A stretch of DNA of 64,000 nt, from positions 682,001 through 746,000 of the forward strand of contig NZ_CP061169.1 of NCBI RefSeq assembly GCF_011751765.2, in the 5' to 3' direction. Each line of letters opens with the position of its first letter. The first letter of the stretch is position 1. Shown piece after piece: positions 38,732-47,210 of this stretch. The stretch comes from Paramicrobacterium chengjingii (GTDB lineage: Bacteria; Actinomycetota; Actinomycetes; Actinomycetales; Microbacteriaceae). Under the pieces are notes generated by a model, which saw only the letters and a program-made list of their open reading frames with translations, searched no databases and had not been told where the DNA came from. The position numbers were made by a program, and so were the translations under genes.

Positions 38732-39472
38732 ATGGACCAGTCCGCAGAAGGCGTGACGCGACGGCTCACATTTGCGATTGCGCGTTCAGCAGTGAGTATC
38801 GGGATCGCCGCTGCGGTTGTCGGACAGCTGGCAACCAGCATCGGGTTCTGGCGGACGCGCGGAGACGAGCGGATCGATCTGGATGTTGCCAACTTTCTCA
38901 GTTTCTTCACGATTCAATCCAATGTTCTCGCGGCCGTGGTGCTCATGGTTGGGGCAGTATTCATCGTGCGGAACCGGCGTCCACGTTGGTTTCTGTATTT
39001 TCGGGCCTCTGCGGCCACATACATGGTCACGACGGGAATCGTCTACAATCTTCTCCTTCGAGGTATAGAACTGCCTCAGGGCTCGACGGTGGGGTGGTCG
39101 AACGAGATTCTGCACCTCATCGCGCCGTTGTATCTGCTTCTCGACTGGATCTTTGCGCCGGATGGCCGTGCCGTTCGGTGGAAAGGCGTCGGAATCATCG
39201 TTGTCTATCCGATCGTGTGGGCGGCGTACACATTGGTGCGCGGCCCCCTCATTCTCGATCAAGGGACCGGCGCGACGTTCTGGTACCCGTACCCGTTTCT
39301 GAACCCAAACGGCCCGGGCGGATATGGCACCGTGGCGATCTACGTTGTCGCGATCGCTGTCGCTATTCTGCTGGTGGCGAGCGGCGTGATCTGGTTTTCT
39401 CGACGGTTCTTCGATTCTGAGCCGCATCGTGAGAGCGACCGAGCTCCTGATGAGGTACGCCCTTCACGATGA
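38732..39472 (+). CDS. Pr6Pr family membrane protein
   Basis: 246 residues with six membrane segments. The pattern NFLSFFTIQSNVLAAVVL, a mid-chain EILHLIAPLYLLLDW with conserved His, and YPIVWAAYTLVRGP matches actinobacterial Pr6Pr membrane proteins (related to FAR-17a/AIG1). Function is not established; the eukaryotic relatives hydrolyse fatty-acid esters, but this should not be transferred. AAAGGAA precedes the ATG. It lies between two surface-protein genes. Confidence 0.75.
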   Translation: MDQSAEGVTRRLTFAIARSAVSIGIAAAVVGQLATSIGFWRTRGDERIDLDVANFLSFFTIQSNVLAAVVLMVGAVFIVRNRRPRWFLYFRASAATYMVTTGIVYNLLLRGIELPQGSTVGWSNEILHLIAPLYLLLDWIFAPDGRAVRWKGVGIIVVYPIVWAAYTLVRGPLILDQGTGATFWYPYPFLNPNGPGGYGTVAIYVVAIAVAILLVASGVIWFSRRFFDSEPHRESDRAPDEVRPSR

Positions 39473-39585
39473 TTGCGATGTCTCGAACTATTCCGTGAGC
39501 GGCGAATTCGCGCTACGTTGTTGACTACGGATGGTGCCGTCGCTCCCACGCGCAGGCACCCCAAGGATGCGAAGAGGACCATTCG

Positions 39586-41079
39586 ATGAAAGAACTTCGG
39601 CTCAAACGCGTCCCCGTCGTTCTGGGTGCGCTCATCGGTCTATCGGTTTTGCCACTTACTTCAGTGCCCGCGAGTGCGGCGCCTTCGGATGGCTACGCAA
39701 CGTGGGGTGTCGAGGGGGCGAGTGGATCGTTCACCGGCACTGTCGGGTTTCCGGAGGGATTTCCCCAGGCGACGTTTGAGAGTGACTCGCTGGCTTCAGC
39801 GACGATGGTTCCGAGCGGTTCATCGACGTGGATTCCCGACAGCACGACATTCGGCGCGGAATTCGGCTCGAGTCGGGACAAGCCTTACATCAGCTTGCGT
39901 CCGGCGGCGAACCGTGCGGGTGCACCGTCGACAACGACATACTCGTTTGACACTCCGACCCCGGCTGAGGGTTGGGGCTTCAGCTTGGGTGACATCGATG
40001 CCGAGATTATTACCGTGACGGCGACCGATGCGACAGGAGCTCCGGTTTCGGCCGAGAACCTCAACCTGGTCGAGGCATTCAACTACTGCGGTCAGACGGG
40101 TAGCCCGTCGTGTGTGTCACCGCCGCCCGCATTTGGTGTGCCTGATATCTCTCAGACAGCGACGTCCTACACCATGCAGAACCTCGACTGCCCGCAGGCG
40201 CAAGACGAGTGTGACACGGCGGGTGCGTCTGCGTGGTTCATGCCGTCTGTTCCGCTCGCCTCACTGACAGTAACTGCCGAGTGGAAATCTGGTTTTCCTA
40301 CCTACCAGACTTGGTTTGCGACAGTAACGCGCGCAGTCTCCGGTTCGGTTGTCGCTGACTGCGTTCAGAATGGCCCCGTCGACGTGCAACTTCTGGATGC
40401 AGAAGGCAGTGTCGTCGCGTCGACCGGCGTCGAAAGCGACGGAAGCTTCGGTTTCCCTCAGGTAGCCGCGCGTTCTGACTATGCGGTTCGTGTCGACCCT
40501 GACAGCCTTATACCGGGTTCAACGTCACCGCCCGTTCCCGTCGATGTCAGTGAGACGGACGTCACCGAGGCACTGCTGAACATCAGCAGTTCATTCACCG
40601 TCAGTGGCACGGTGGCGGGCGAACCCTCGGCTGAGGCTCTGAACGTAAGCCTGACCTCGGCGGAGGGAGATGAACCAGCCATCGAGACCGTGACAAATGC
40701 GTCGGGCCAGTTCAGCTTCGCCGACGTCGCAAGAGGCGATTACGAGCTTCGCGTAACGCCTCCGGCGAATGCTGCGGTTTCACCGGAGACCCAGCTGGTG
40801 ACGGTCAACTGTGCAGCGCCGTCGCCGATCGCCTTCCATCTCACCGACACAACGCCAACTGACCCCACGGATCCGACCGATCCGCCCGGAGTCACAGATC
40901 CAACCGATGGCTCCTCCACGCCGAGGGAGCCGAACTCGTCCGATCAGGAAATACTCCCTGTGACGGGCGTGGAATCCACGACGGTGCACGGTCTTCTCAC
41001 GGCCGCCGTGCTCTCGATCTGTCTTGGCGGTGTCGGTTCACTCGCTTCAGCCGTTCGCTCCCGTCGTCGCAGCCGATAG
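39586..41079 (+). CDS. LPxTG cell-wall-anchored surface protein
   Basis: 497 residues. Signal peptide about 1-31, cleaved after PASA. An N-terminal beta domain (about 32-245) contains four or more cysteines. Two carboxypeptidase-regulatory-like or SpaA-like beta repeats follow (about 250-325 and 335-412). A DPTDPTDPP linker precedes the sorting signal LPVTG (near 461), a hydrophobic helix and the RSRRRSR tail. It is therefore a sortase substrate, attached to peptidoglycan; the sortase must be encoded elsewhere. GGAC-type weak ribosome-binding site. A convergent antitoxin-like gene follows across a terminator. Confidence 0.8.
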   Translation: MKELRLKRVPVVLGALIGLSVLPLTSVPASAAPSDGYATWGVEGASGSFTGTVGFPEGFPQATFESDSLASATMVPSGSSTWIPDSTTFGAEFGSSRDKPYISLRPAANRAGAPSTTTYSFDTPTPAEGWGFSLGDIDAEIITVTATDATGAPVSAENLNLVEAFNYCGQTGSPSCVSPPPAFGVPDISQTATSYTMQNLDCPQAQDECDTAGASAWFMPSVPLASLTVTAEWKSGFPTYQTWFATVTRAVSGSVVADCVQNGPVDVQLLDAEGSVVASTGVESDGSFGFPQVAARSDYAVRVDPDSLIPGSTSPPVPVDVSETDVTEALLNISSSFTVSGTVAGEPSAEALNVSLTSAEGDEPAIETVTNASGQFSFADVARGDYELRVTPPANAAVSPETQLVTVNCAAPSPIAFHLTDTTPTDPTDPTDPPGVTDPTDGSSTPREPNSSDQEILPVTGVESTTVHGLLTAAVLSICLGGVGSLASAVRSRRRSR

Positions 41080-41090
41080 CTTTACGTACG

Positions 41091-41121
41091 ATGCCCTCGC
41101 CAGCTGGGCTGGCAAGGGCAT
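41091..41121. terminator. Bidirectional terminator between convergent genes
   Basis: A 14-position stem (41091-41104 with 41108-41121, one mismatch) closes a 3-nt loop between the LPxTG gene and the convergent antitoxin-like gene. Confidence 0.75.
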
Positions 41122-41140
41122 TGTAACGTCGAGGTCGGCG

Positions 41141-41350
41141 CTATTCGTCGCCGATCTTTTCATCTGCGGCGTTTCGTGCGTCATCGATCTTGGAGTCGAA
41201 CTTCCCACCCGTGACCTTGTTTGCTGCATCGGCTACACCGTCGAGCAGCTTGTCGCTGATTCCTTCAGCCTGTTCGCTATTCAGAGCCTCTTTGACTTTA
41301 TTGTCGTTGAGAAACTCTTTGGCCTTATTCGTAATGTCGTCTAGCCCCAC
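41141..41350 (-). CDS. MT0933-like putative antitoxin, second copy, orphan
   Basis: 69 residues from the GTG at 41350, chosen because AAGGAGG lies 5 nt upstream; longer in-frame starts are unlikely. Charged, helical, with EALNSEQAEGISDKLLDGV and VTGGKFDSKIDDA, closely like the protein at 10396-10602. No toxin candidate is adjacent. The two copies are ~31 kb apart on opposite strands. Family membership rests on similarity to mycobacterial MT0933/Rv0909; actual antitoxin activity is unproven. Confidence 0.7.
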   Translation of the reverse strand: MGLDDITNKAKEFLNDNKVKEALNSEQAEGISDKLLDGVADAANKVTGGKFDSKIDDARNAADEKIGDE

Positions 41351-41554
41351 AACATCCTCCTTGTTCGAGGGCGCCACGTGCGCCAAGCCATACGCTACTC
41401 GTGATCGCATTTTCGCACCATCATTGTGCTGCTGACCGTTTCTAGAACGATGGATTCACGACCTGCAGTCGTCTCGAGTGTTCAGTCGTCGAGGAGAAGA
41501 TTCGGCGAGCAAAGGCAGAGACGCACGGCTCCGGCGAACGTGTCGAGGGGCGGT

Positions 41555-41560
41555 TAGACT
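41555..41560 (+). promoter_or_regulatory. -10 box TAGACT, candidate leaderless promoter
   Basis: TAGACT lies 7 nt before the GTG at 41568, with no Shine-Dalgarno sequence. The rest of the 217-bp divergent gap holds no other recognised element. Confidence 0.5.
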
Positions 41561-41567
41561 CGGCCGG

Positions 41568-43601
41568 GTGACTACCAACGTGATTACCGAACTTCTCAAC
41601 GCCACACGATTGAACGGGCTCACGGCCACACGCGGTGGCCGCCTCATTGGGGCGGTCTCCACTCTGGGCGCCCAGAGTAACGCCTACGTGTCGAGTCTTG
41701 TCGAACTCACCGATGCCGGGGCGGTGCCGCTCACGCGCGGTGAGGCGTCAGCATCCTCGCCAACGATCACCGACGACGGGCACGTGCTGTTCGTCTCGAA
41801 GCGCATCGGTGAGGACGGCTCCGAGGCTCGGGACGGCTCAGTGTGGAGCCTCCCGCTGCGCGGAGAAGCACGTCAGCTTGCGTCTCGGCCCGGAGGGTTC
41901 GGCGCGTTGCGTGCGGCAGGCCGAATCGTCGTCGCCGAGCTTGCCGTGCACTCGCAGGCGGCGACGGAGAAGGAACATGCCGACCTGTCGAAGAAGCGCA
42001 GCGAGGCGAAGGTCTCGGCAGCTCTGCACTCCGGGTTTCCGACGCGATACTGGGACAGTGATCTTGGTCCCACGCGAAGCGTGCTTGCCGTGTCCACGCT
42101 TCCCACGGATCTCGATGCGGCGACCGAACGCCCTGCCCCGAAGCCGGATTCCGACGACGAGCCTGTGCCGCAGCTACTCGAGTTCACGTATGCACGAATG
42201 CCTTACGGGCGCCTCACCGACTGGACGCTCGCCGAAGACGGGACGTTCGCACTTGCGACGATGCAGATCAGCGTCCCCTCGAAGCTCATGGCTGTGCAGG
42301 TGTGGCGCATCGATCTGCGTGGCGGCGAGCCGAGCCTTCTGATCGACGCAGACCCCGACGGTGTCGACGAGGCCGAGGCAGGACCCATTTCGCCCGATGG
42401 AACGCGCGCCGTGATCGGGCGCTTTACGAACTGGACGGCCAGGCAGAGCCTCAGTGCTCGCCTTCAGCTGCTCAACCTGACCACGGGAGATGTCTCGGAG
42501 CTCTGGCCGGAACACGACTTTTGGGCTGCCCCGGTGTGGCTCGACGATGCGACGATCGCAGCGGTGAGTGACGACACCGGTCGCGGGTCGGTGTGGATCG
42601 GCGGGCTGAACGATGCCCAGCCGCGCAGGCTGGCCGGCGGCCCTGCGCAGAAGCGCGCGTTCACCGGACTCGCGGTGCAGGGCGACCGCCTCGTCGCTGT
42701 TGCCTCAGCAGTCGACGTCGCCCCGCATCCCGTGGCCATTGACCCGGTAACAGGCGCGGTGACCGATCTGCCGAACCCGGCGCACGCGCTCGACGCTCCG
42801 GGAGAGCTGCGCGAGATCACCGCAACGGCGGAAGACGGAACGACAGTGCGCGCCTGGTTGCGCGTGCCGAGCGGCGAGGGGCCGCATCCGCTTGTCGTCT
42901 TCGCACACGGCGGTCCGTGGGGCTCGTGGAACGCCTGGACGTACCGTTGGAACCCCAACCCATTCGTCGCCGCCGGCTATGCCGTGCTGCTTCCCGACCC
43001 GGCGATCTCCACCGGGTACGGGCAGCACATGATCGACCGCGGCCAGCAGCAGCTCGGCGGAGTGCCCTTCACCGACATCATGGCGCTCACGGACGCTGCG
43101 ATTGCACGTGACGACATCGATTGCGATCGCACGGCACTCGCGGGCGGAAGCTACGGCGGGTACATGGCGAACTGGGTGGCAGGACACACGGCGACGCGGT
43201 TTCGCTGCATCGTCACGCATGCGTCGCTCTGGAACACCGAATCGATGGGATCGACGACGGACAACGATGGCTGGGACGAGCCGATGCGGGTGCAGAACGA
43301 GCAGTATTCGCCGCACCGTTTTGTCGAGGACATCCAGGTGCCGATGCTCGTCATCCACGGTGACCGCGATTATCGCGTGCCGATCGCGCAGGGGCAGCAG
43401 CTCTGGTACGACTTGTTGAGCAGGTCGGCGACGCCGCGAGACGCCGACGGGCTCACGCAGCACCGTTACCTGTATTTCCACGACGAAGGGCATTGGATTC
43501 TCGGGCGAGGCAACGCACAGGTCTGGTACGAGACACTCCTCGGTTTTCTCGACACTCATGTTCGTTCGGGTGTGAGCGAGCGCCCAGCAACGTTGGGCTG
43601 A
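41568..43601 (+). CDS. S9 family serine peptidase (prolyl oligopeptidase / acylaminoacyl peptidase type)
   Basis: 677 residues. A beta-propeller of about 420 residues precedes an alpha/beta-hydrolase domain. The nucleophile Ser528 is in GGSYGGYMANW, the acid is in HGDRDYRVP (Asp599 or Asp601) and the His is H642 in HDEGHW. Cytosolic: no signal peptide. It should cleave short peptides. The GTG at 41568 is preferred to an upstream ATG at 41478 because of the TAGACT box 7 nt before it and the absence of family similarity further upstream. Confidence 0.9.
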   Translation: MTTNVITELLNATRLNGLTATRGGRLIGAVSTLGAQSNAYVSSLVELTDAGAVPLTRGEASASSPTITDDGHVLFVSKRIGEDGSEARDGSVWSLPLRGEARQLASRPGGFGALRAAGRIVVAELAVHSQAATEKEHADLSKKRSEAKVSAALHSGFPTRYWDSDLGPTRSVLAVSTLPTDLDAATERPAPKPDSDDEPVPQLLEFTYARMPYGRLTDWTLAEDGTFALATMQISVPSKLMAVQVWRIDLRGGEPSLLIDADPDGVDEAEAGPISPDGTRAVIGRFTNWTARQSLSARLQLLNLTTGDVSELWPEHDFWAAPVWLDDATIAAVSDDTGRGSVWIGGLNDAQPRRLAGGPAQKRAFTGLAVQGDRLVAVASAVDVAPHPVAIDPVTGAVTDLPNPAHALDAPGELREITATAEDGTTVRAWLRVPSGEGPHPLVVFAHGGPWGSWNAWTYRWNPNPFVAAGYAVLLPDPAISTGYGQHMIDRGQQQLGGVPFTDIMALTDAAIARDDIDCDRTALAGGSYGGYMANWVAGHTATRFRCIVTHASLWNTESMGSTTDNDGWDEPMRVQNEQYSPHRFVEDIQVPMLVIHGDRDYRVPIAQGQQLWYDLLSRSATPRDADGLTQHRYLYFHDEGHWILGRGNAQVWYETLLGFLDTHVRSGVSERPATLG

Positions 43602-43606
43602 TTCGT

Positions 43607-43612
43607 TAAACT
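43607..43612 (+). promoter_or_regulatory. -10 box TAAACT, candidate leaderless promoter
   Basis: TAAACT lies 6 nt before the ATG at 43619 and 5 bases after the peptidase stop; the intervening GAAGGC is a poor, too-close ribosome site. Confidence 0.5.
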
Positions 43613-43618
43613 GAAGGC

Positions 43619-44659
43619 ATGACCGTCACCAGTACTGCTCTCCGTGACCGTGTCGCGTCGCCAGAGCTCGAGCTCCCGCAGCATCCCGATATCGCTCGGT
43701 GGAAGCCGGCGACCCTCGACGACCTCGACGCCATGATGGTGTTGATGGATGCCGCTGATCGCGTCGATCATCCGGCATCAACCACAACCCGCGCGCAGGT
43801 GGAGAACGCGTTGAAGTCGTCGGAGCTCATCATGGCCACAGACACGCTTGTGGGCGAGAGTGCCTCGGGCGTGCTCATCGCCGCGGGAGTCGTCGCCGAG
43901 GCGCAGGCGAAGTCGACGCGAGTGCAGGTGTACCTCGAGGGCACAGTTCACCCAACATGGCGAGGCCGCGGCATCGGGCGACAGCTGCTTGCGTGGCAGC
44001 GCGACCGTGCTCTGCAGCTGCTGTCGGCGTCGCCGCACGCTCTTCCCGGCTGGATCATGGTTGACCAGGAGCACGGCAACATAGCGGGCCAGCATCTCAG
44101 CGAGCGCGCTGGATTCACGCTCACGCGCTACTTCACCGAGATGGAGCGGCGACTGTCTGACGCCGTCGAGATTATCGAGCCGATGGCCGACGTGCGCATC
44201 GTCCCCCTTGACGACGAGCTCGTCGAATCGTCGCGACGTGCGCGCAACGACGCATTCCGCGATCACTGGGGCAGCCAGCCGACGACGCAAGAGCGCTGGG
44301 AGCACATGACGTCGTCACCGGAGTTTCGCAAAGACCTCAGCCGCGTTGCGGTCGAGAAGACGGATGCCGGGGAGCGTCGTGTCGTCGCGTTTGCCCTCGT
44401 CTCCGTGAACAAGCGTGACTGGGAGGCTGCGGGGTACTCCAAGGCATACATCGAGTACATCGGTGTGGTGCGCGACCATCGCGGCGAGAAGCTCGCCCCG
44501 GCGATCATCACCGCGGCGTTGCAGAGCCTGCGCGATGCCGGCATCGAGCGTGCAACCCTCGACGTGGACTCCGAGAGCCCAACCGGTGCCAATACGCTCT
44601 ACGAGCGCATGGGCTTTGTCGCCGGCGACCGCGGGTACTCGTACGTTCTCGAGGTGTAG
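43619..44659 (+). CDS. Tandem GNAT acetyltransferase
   Basis: 346 residues with two GNAT folds. The first (about 28-185) has the acetyl-CoA motif HPTWRGRGIGRQLLAW; the second (about 190-346) has VVRDHRGEKLAPAIITA and ends with NTLYERMGF. This double layout resembles mycothiol synthase and related actinobacterial acetyltransferases, but it lacks features that would let me name the substrate. Start at the ATG 17 bases after the peptidase gene, with its own TAAACT box. Confidence 0.8.
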   Translation: MTVTSTALRDRVASPELELPQHPDIARWKPATLDDLDAMMVLMDAADRVDHPASTTTRAQVENALKSSELIMATDTLVGESASGVLIAAGVVAEAQAKSTRVQVYLEGTVHPTWRGRGIGRQLLAWQRDRALQLLSASPHALPGWIMVDQEHGNIAGQHLSERAGFTLTRYFTEMERRLSDAVEIIEPMADVRIVPLDDELVESSRRARNDAFRDHWGSQPTTQERWEHMTSSPEFRKDLSRVAVEKTDAGERRVVAFALVSVNKRDWEAAGYSKAYIEYIGVVRDHRGEKLAPAIITAALQSLRDAGIERATLDVDSESPTGANTLYERMGFVAGDRGYSYVLEV

Positions 44660-44674
44660 CCGGGCGGATGCTGC

Positions 44675-46537
44675 TCAGCGAACGACCGGAAGGTTGTAAC
44701 CGTACTGCTCCGTCACGGCGGGAGGCAGGTCGGCGAGCACCTGCAGGGAGCGCATGATTGCCTCTGCATATACGGTTCCGCCCTCGTAGCCGGGGTGGAT
44801 GCGGTCGGCGGCAAGCAGCTCCGTCGCGCGCGGGTCGATGGCGTCACTCCAATCGGCGATGACCGATGTGCGACGCGCCGCTGCGAAGGAATCGAGCTCA
44901 GCGTTGACGCCCTCGATCCAGTCCCGGGGCGCATAGGCATTGACGAGAATGAGGTGCCGTTCCGGGCCGATAATCTCGACAATCTCGTCGAGAGTCGACT
45001 CGTTGACGGGGCCGTTCGTGCCGAGACCGATGATGACGGTGCTGCGCAGTCGCCCCTGCTGTTCCAGATCTTCCAGAATGCCGGGCGCGGTATACATCGA
45101 TCGCGATACCGACGCGTCAATGTCAATTCCAGGCAGTGAATCTTCGAGCGCCGGTGCGGCGGCAAGCATCACCGAATCGCCGACGGCAGTGATGTTCTCA
45201 CCGGTGACCGTCGATTTCGCTGGCGTCTTCGGGGGTGCAGTCTTCGTCTGTGAGGACTTCTGCGCGTTGGCGATCAGCTGCTCCACAGACGACGATTGCG
45301 GGGAAACGGCCATGGCGGTGCCCGTAGAGCCGACGAGCACGAGGGCGACAGCGACGATCCCGATAGAGACCGCGGCGCGGGGAATGCTGGTGCGCACGGC
45401 TCGAGTGAGCGCGCGTGCGCAGTCGCGAAAGCCTCGGGTGCGCACGGGCGTCTCGACAAAGCGGAATGACAGTTCTGAGGCCGCAAGAGTGATGACGATG
45501 GCGACGAGCGATGCGGTGACGGGTGGCGCCTGCGTTGCTGTCGAGCCGCTCACCGCGAGCGTCAGGGTGAAGACGGGCCAATGCCAGAGGTAGACACCGT
45601 ATGAGCGGCGCCCAAGCCAGCGCAGGGCACCGGCATCAAGCCGAGAGCCCAGCACCGAGCGGGGTCTGATCGCCGCGGCGATCACGATCACTGTCAGCAG
45701 CGACGCGAGCGCGAGACCACCGCGATACGTGAAGTCGTCGCCATCTCCGAGCGAGAACGCCAGCGCCCCCACGCCGACGAGCGCGATGGTGCCGGCCACG
45801 TCGAACGTGACACGCGTTGCCCGGCCGTTCGAGCGCGGCAGTCCAGCGCCGAGACGGCCTTCGAGCAGCACGGCGAGGGCGGCGCCGATCAGTAGGCCGA
45901 ATGCATGCGTGTCTGTGCCGTAGTAGACGCGAGTCGCATCGGCCCCGGGCGCGAAGAGGTGGGCCATCCAGAGCGCGGAGCCAATGGATGCCGCGACAAG
46001 CACGCCAGCGCGCAGCCACCGTGACGGCAGAAGAAGGAGGGCGAGCAGAAGCAGGGGCCAGACGATGTAGAACTGCTCCTCGACGGCGAGCGACCATAGT
46101 GTGCGAAACATTTCGGGGGAGAGCGCGTCGAAGTACGAGCCGCCTGTCGTGATCTCTACCCAGTTGTAGCTGAACGTTGCCGCACCGAGAATCTGCCTCC
46201 CGATGCGAACGAGCACGTCGCCACCGATCACAAGCGCGATCGTTGTCGATGCGGTGACGACCAGAACGAGGGCAGGAATAATTCGACGAGCGCGCCGTGT
46301 CCAGAATCCGCTGAGGCTGATGCGGCCCTGCGTGTGATGCTCTCGCATGAGCAGGCTTGTGATGAGAAATCCCGAGATGACGAAGAACACGTCAACGCCG
46401 ATGAAGCCGCCGGGAAGCGCGCCGGGGAACAGATGGTAGACAAGCACCCCGGCTACGGCGAGCGCGCGCAGCCCGTCCAAGCCCGCGTAGTGAATGCGGG
46501 CGGCGGGCTGAGGGAGGGAAGAAGCTGAAGTCACCAT
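44675..46537 (-). CDS. Acyltransferase-3 / SGNH-hydrolase fusion (OafA/OatA type)
   Basis: 620 residues. The N-terminal membrane domain (about 10-390, ten or so helices) is the acyltransferase-3 family (GLDGLRALAVAGVLVYHLFP, LWSLAVEEQFYIVWP). After an extracytoplasmic Lys/Pro/Thr linker, residues ~440-620 form an SGNH domain with the serine in VGDSVML, the GLGTNGP block and the DRIHPGYEGG block containing Asp and His. Together they move acetyl groups to cell-surface sugars or peptidoglycan. ATG at 46537 is chosen; GTG follows immediately. Convergent with the GNAT gene across 15 bases. Confidence 0.85.
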   Translation of the reverse strand: MVTSASSLPQPAARIHYAGLDGLRALAVAGVLVYHLFPGALPGGFIGVDVFFVISGFLITSLLMREHHTQGRISLSGFWTRRARRIIPALVLVVTASTTIALVIGGDVLVRIGRQILGAATFSYNWVEITTGGSYFDALSPEMFRTLWSLAVEEQFYIVWPLLLLALLLLPSRWLRAGVLVAASIGSALWMAHLFAPGADATRVYYGTDTHAFGLLIGAALAVLLEGRLGAGLPRSNGRATRVTFDVAGTIALVGVGALAFSLGDGDDFTYRGGLALASLLTVIVIAAAIRPRSVLGSRLDAGALRWLGRRSYGVYLWHWPVFTLTLAVSGSTATQAPPVTASLVAIVITLAASELSFRFVETPVRTRGFRDCARALTRAVRTSIPRAAVSIGIVAVALVLVGSTGTAMAVSPQSSSVEQLIANAQKSSQTKTAPPKTPAKSTVTGENITAVGDSVMLAAAPALEDSLPGIDIDASVSRSMYTAPGILEDLEQQGRLRSTVIIGLGTNGPVNESTLDEIVEIIGPERHLILVNAYAPRDWIEGVNAELDSFAAARRTSVIADWSDAIDPRATELLAADRIHPGYEGGTVYAEAIMRSLQVLADLPPAVTEQYGYNLPVVR

Positions 46538-46599
46538 GGAACCGATCGAGGATAACGCGGCAGAGTGAATGGCGCATGAGAGCCGCAGCCGAGATGCTC

Positions 46600-46605
46600 T
46601 AGCCT
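46600..46605 (+). promoter_or_regulatory. -10 box TAGCCT before the broken kinase gene
   Basis: TAGCCT lies 6 nt before the ATG at 46612, the leaderless layout, kept although the gene behind it is frameshifted. Confidence 0.4.
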
Positions 46606-46611
46606 GATGCG

Positions 46612-47075
46612 ATGAGCACCTGGCATCGCGGACTTCTCGACAACGTCTCGTCTCACTTTGTCGAGCAGCACCCGGCGACCACCGCATTTCTCCCGCGATC
46701 GAGGCAGAGACTCGCAGCATCCTCTCGCTGTATCGTCCGATGCCGATCACTGTCGTACCGACGCACGGCGACTGGCAGCCGCGCAACTGGCTGATCGACG
46801 ACGAGTGGTTGCGCGTCATCGATTTCGGTCGCTTTGCGTTTCGTCCGCCCTCGACGGATCTGTGCCGCATCGCAATGAAGCAGTGGCGCGAGAATTCCGC
46901 TCTCGAGGCGGAGTTCGTGGCTGGCTATGGTGACGACCCGCGTGATGAGCGCATCTGGCCAATGGAGCTGCTGCGCGAAGCGATCGGAACAGCGTGCTGG
47001 GCGTTCCAGGTGGGCGATGACGAATTTGAGGCGCACGGCCACTGGCTGCTCACTGAGGCAATTGCCCGGTTCTGA
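46612..47075 (+). pseudogene. Broken APH-family phosphotransferase gene
   Basis: The C-terminal half of an aminoglycoside-phosphotransferase-type kinase is intact in frame from about 46680 to 47075: THGDWQPRNWL carries the catalytic Asp and Asn, and VIDFGRF the metal-binding Asp. Upstream in that frame HRISPAIEAETRSIL still looks like the family. The only plausible start, ATG at 46612, is in a different frame that stops at 46794. The whole N-terminal ATP-binding lobe (~150 residues) is missing. It is therefore truncated and frameshifted. The ATG at 46740 could give a 111-residue fragment without activity. Homologues are often called phosphotransferases of unknown substrate. Confidence 0.7.
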
Positions 47076-47137
47076 GCTGACTCCTGCGGTGCATGCCCGC
47101 TGATCCCTCGTTGCTTTTATTTTATCGCAGATCGGCA

Positions 47138-47151
47138 CGCCTCATGAGGCG
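47138..47151. promoter_or_regulatory. 14-bp perfect palindrome upstream of the rifampicin phosphotransferase gene
   Basis: CGCCTCATGAGGCG is its own reverse complement and covers the -35 zone of the putative promoter whose -10 is CATAAT at 47165-47170. It may be an operator. Because CGGATTTTT follows, it could instead be a short terminator of the broken kinase gene. Confidence 0.45.
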
Positions 47152-47164
47152 CGGATTTTTGGTT

Positions 47165-47170
47165 CATAAT
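47165..47170 (+). promoter_or_regulatory. -10 box CATAAT of the rifampicin phosphotransferase gene
   Basis: CATAAT lies 40 nt before the ATG at 47211 and before a good GAGGGGGAG ribosome-binding site. No -35 match is seen at 17-18 bp, which fits an activator-dependent promoter. Confidence 0.4.
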
Positions 47171-47210
47171 CGATGATCTGTTGTTGTGGCGGATCGCGAG
47201 GGGGAGCACG

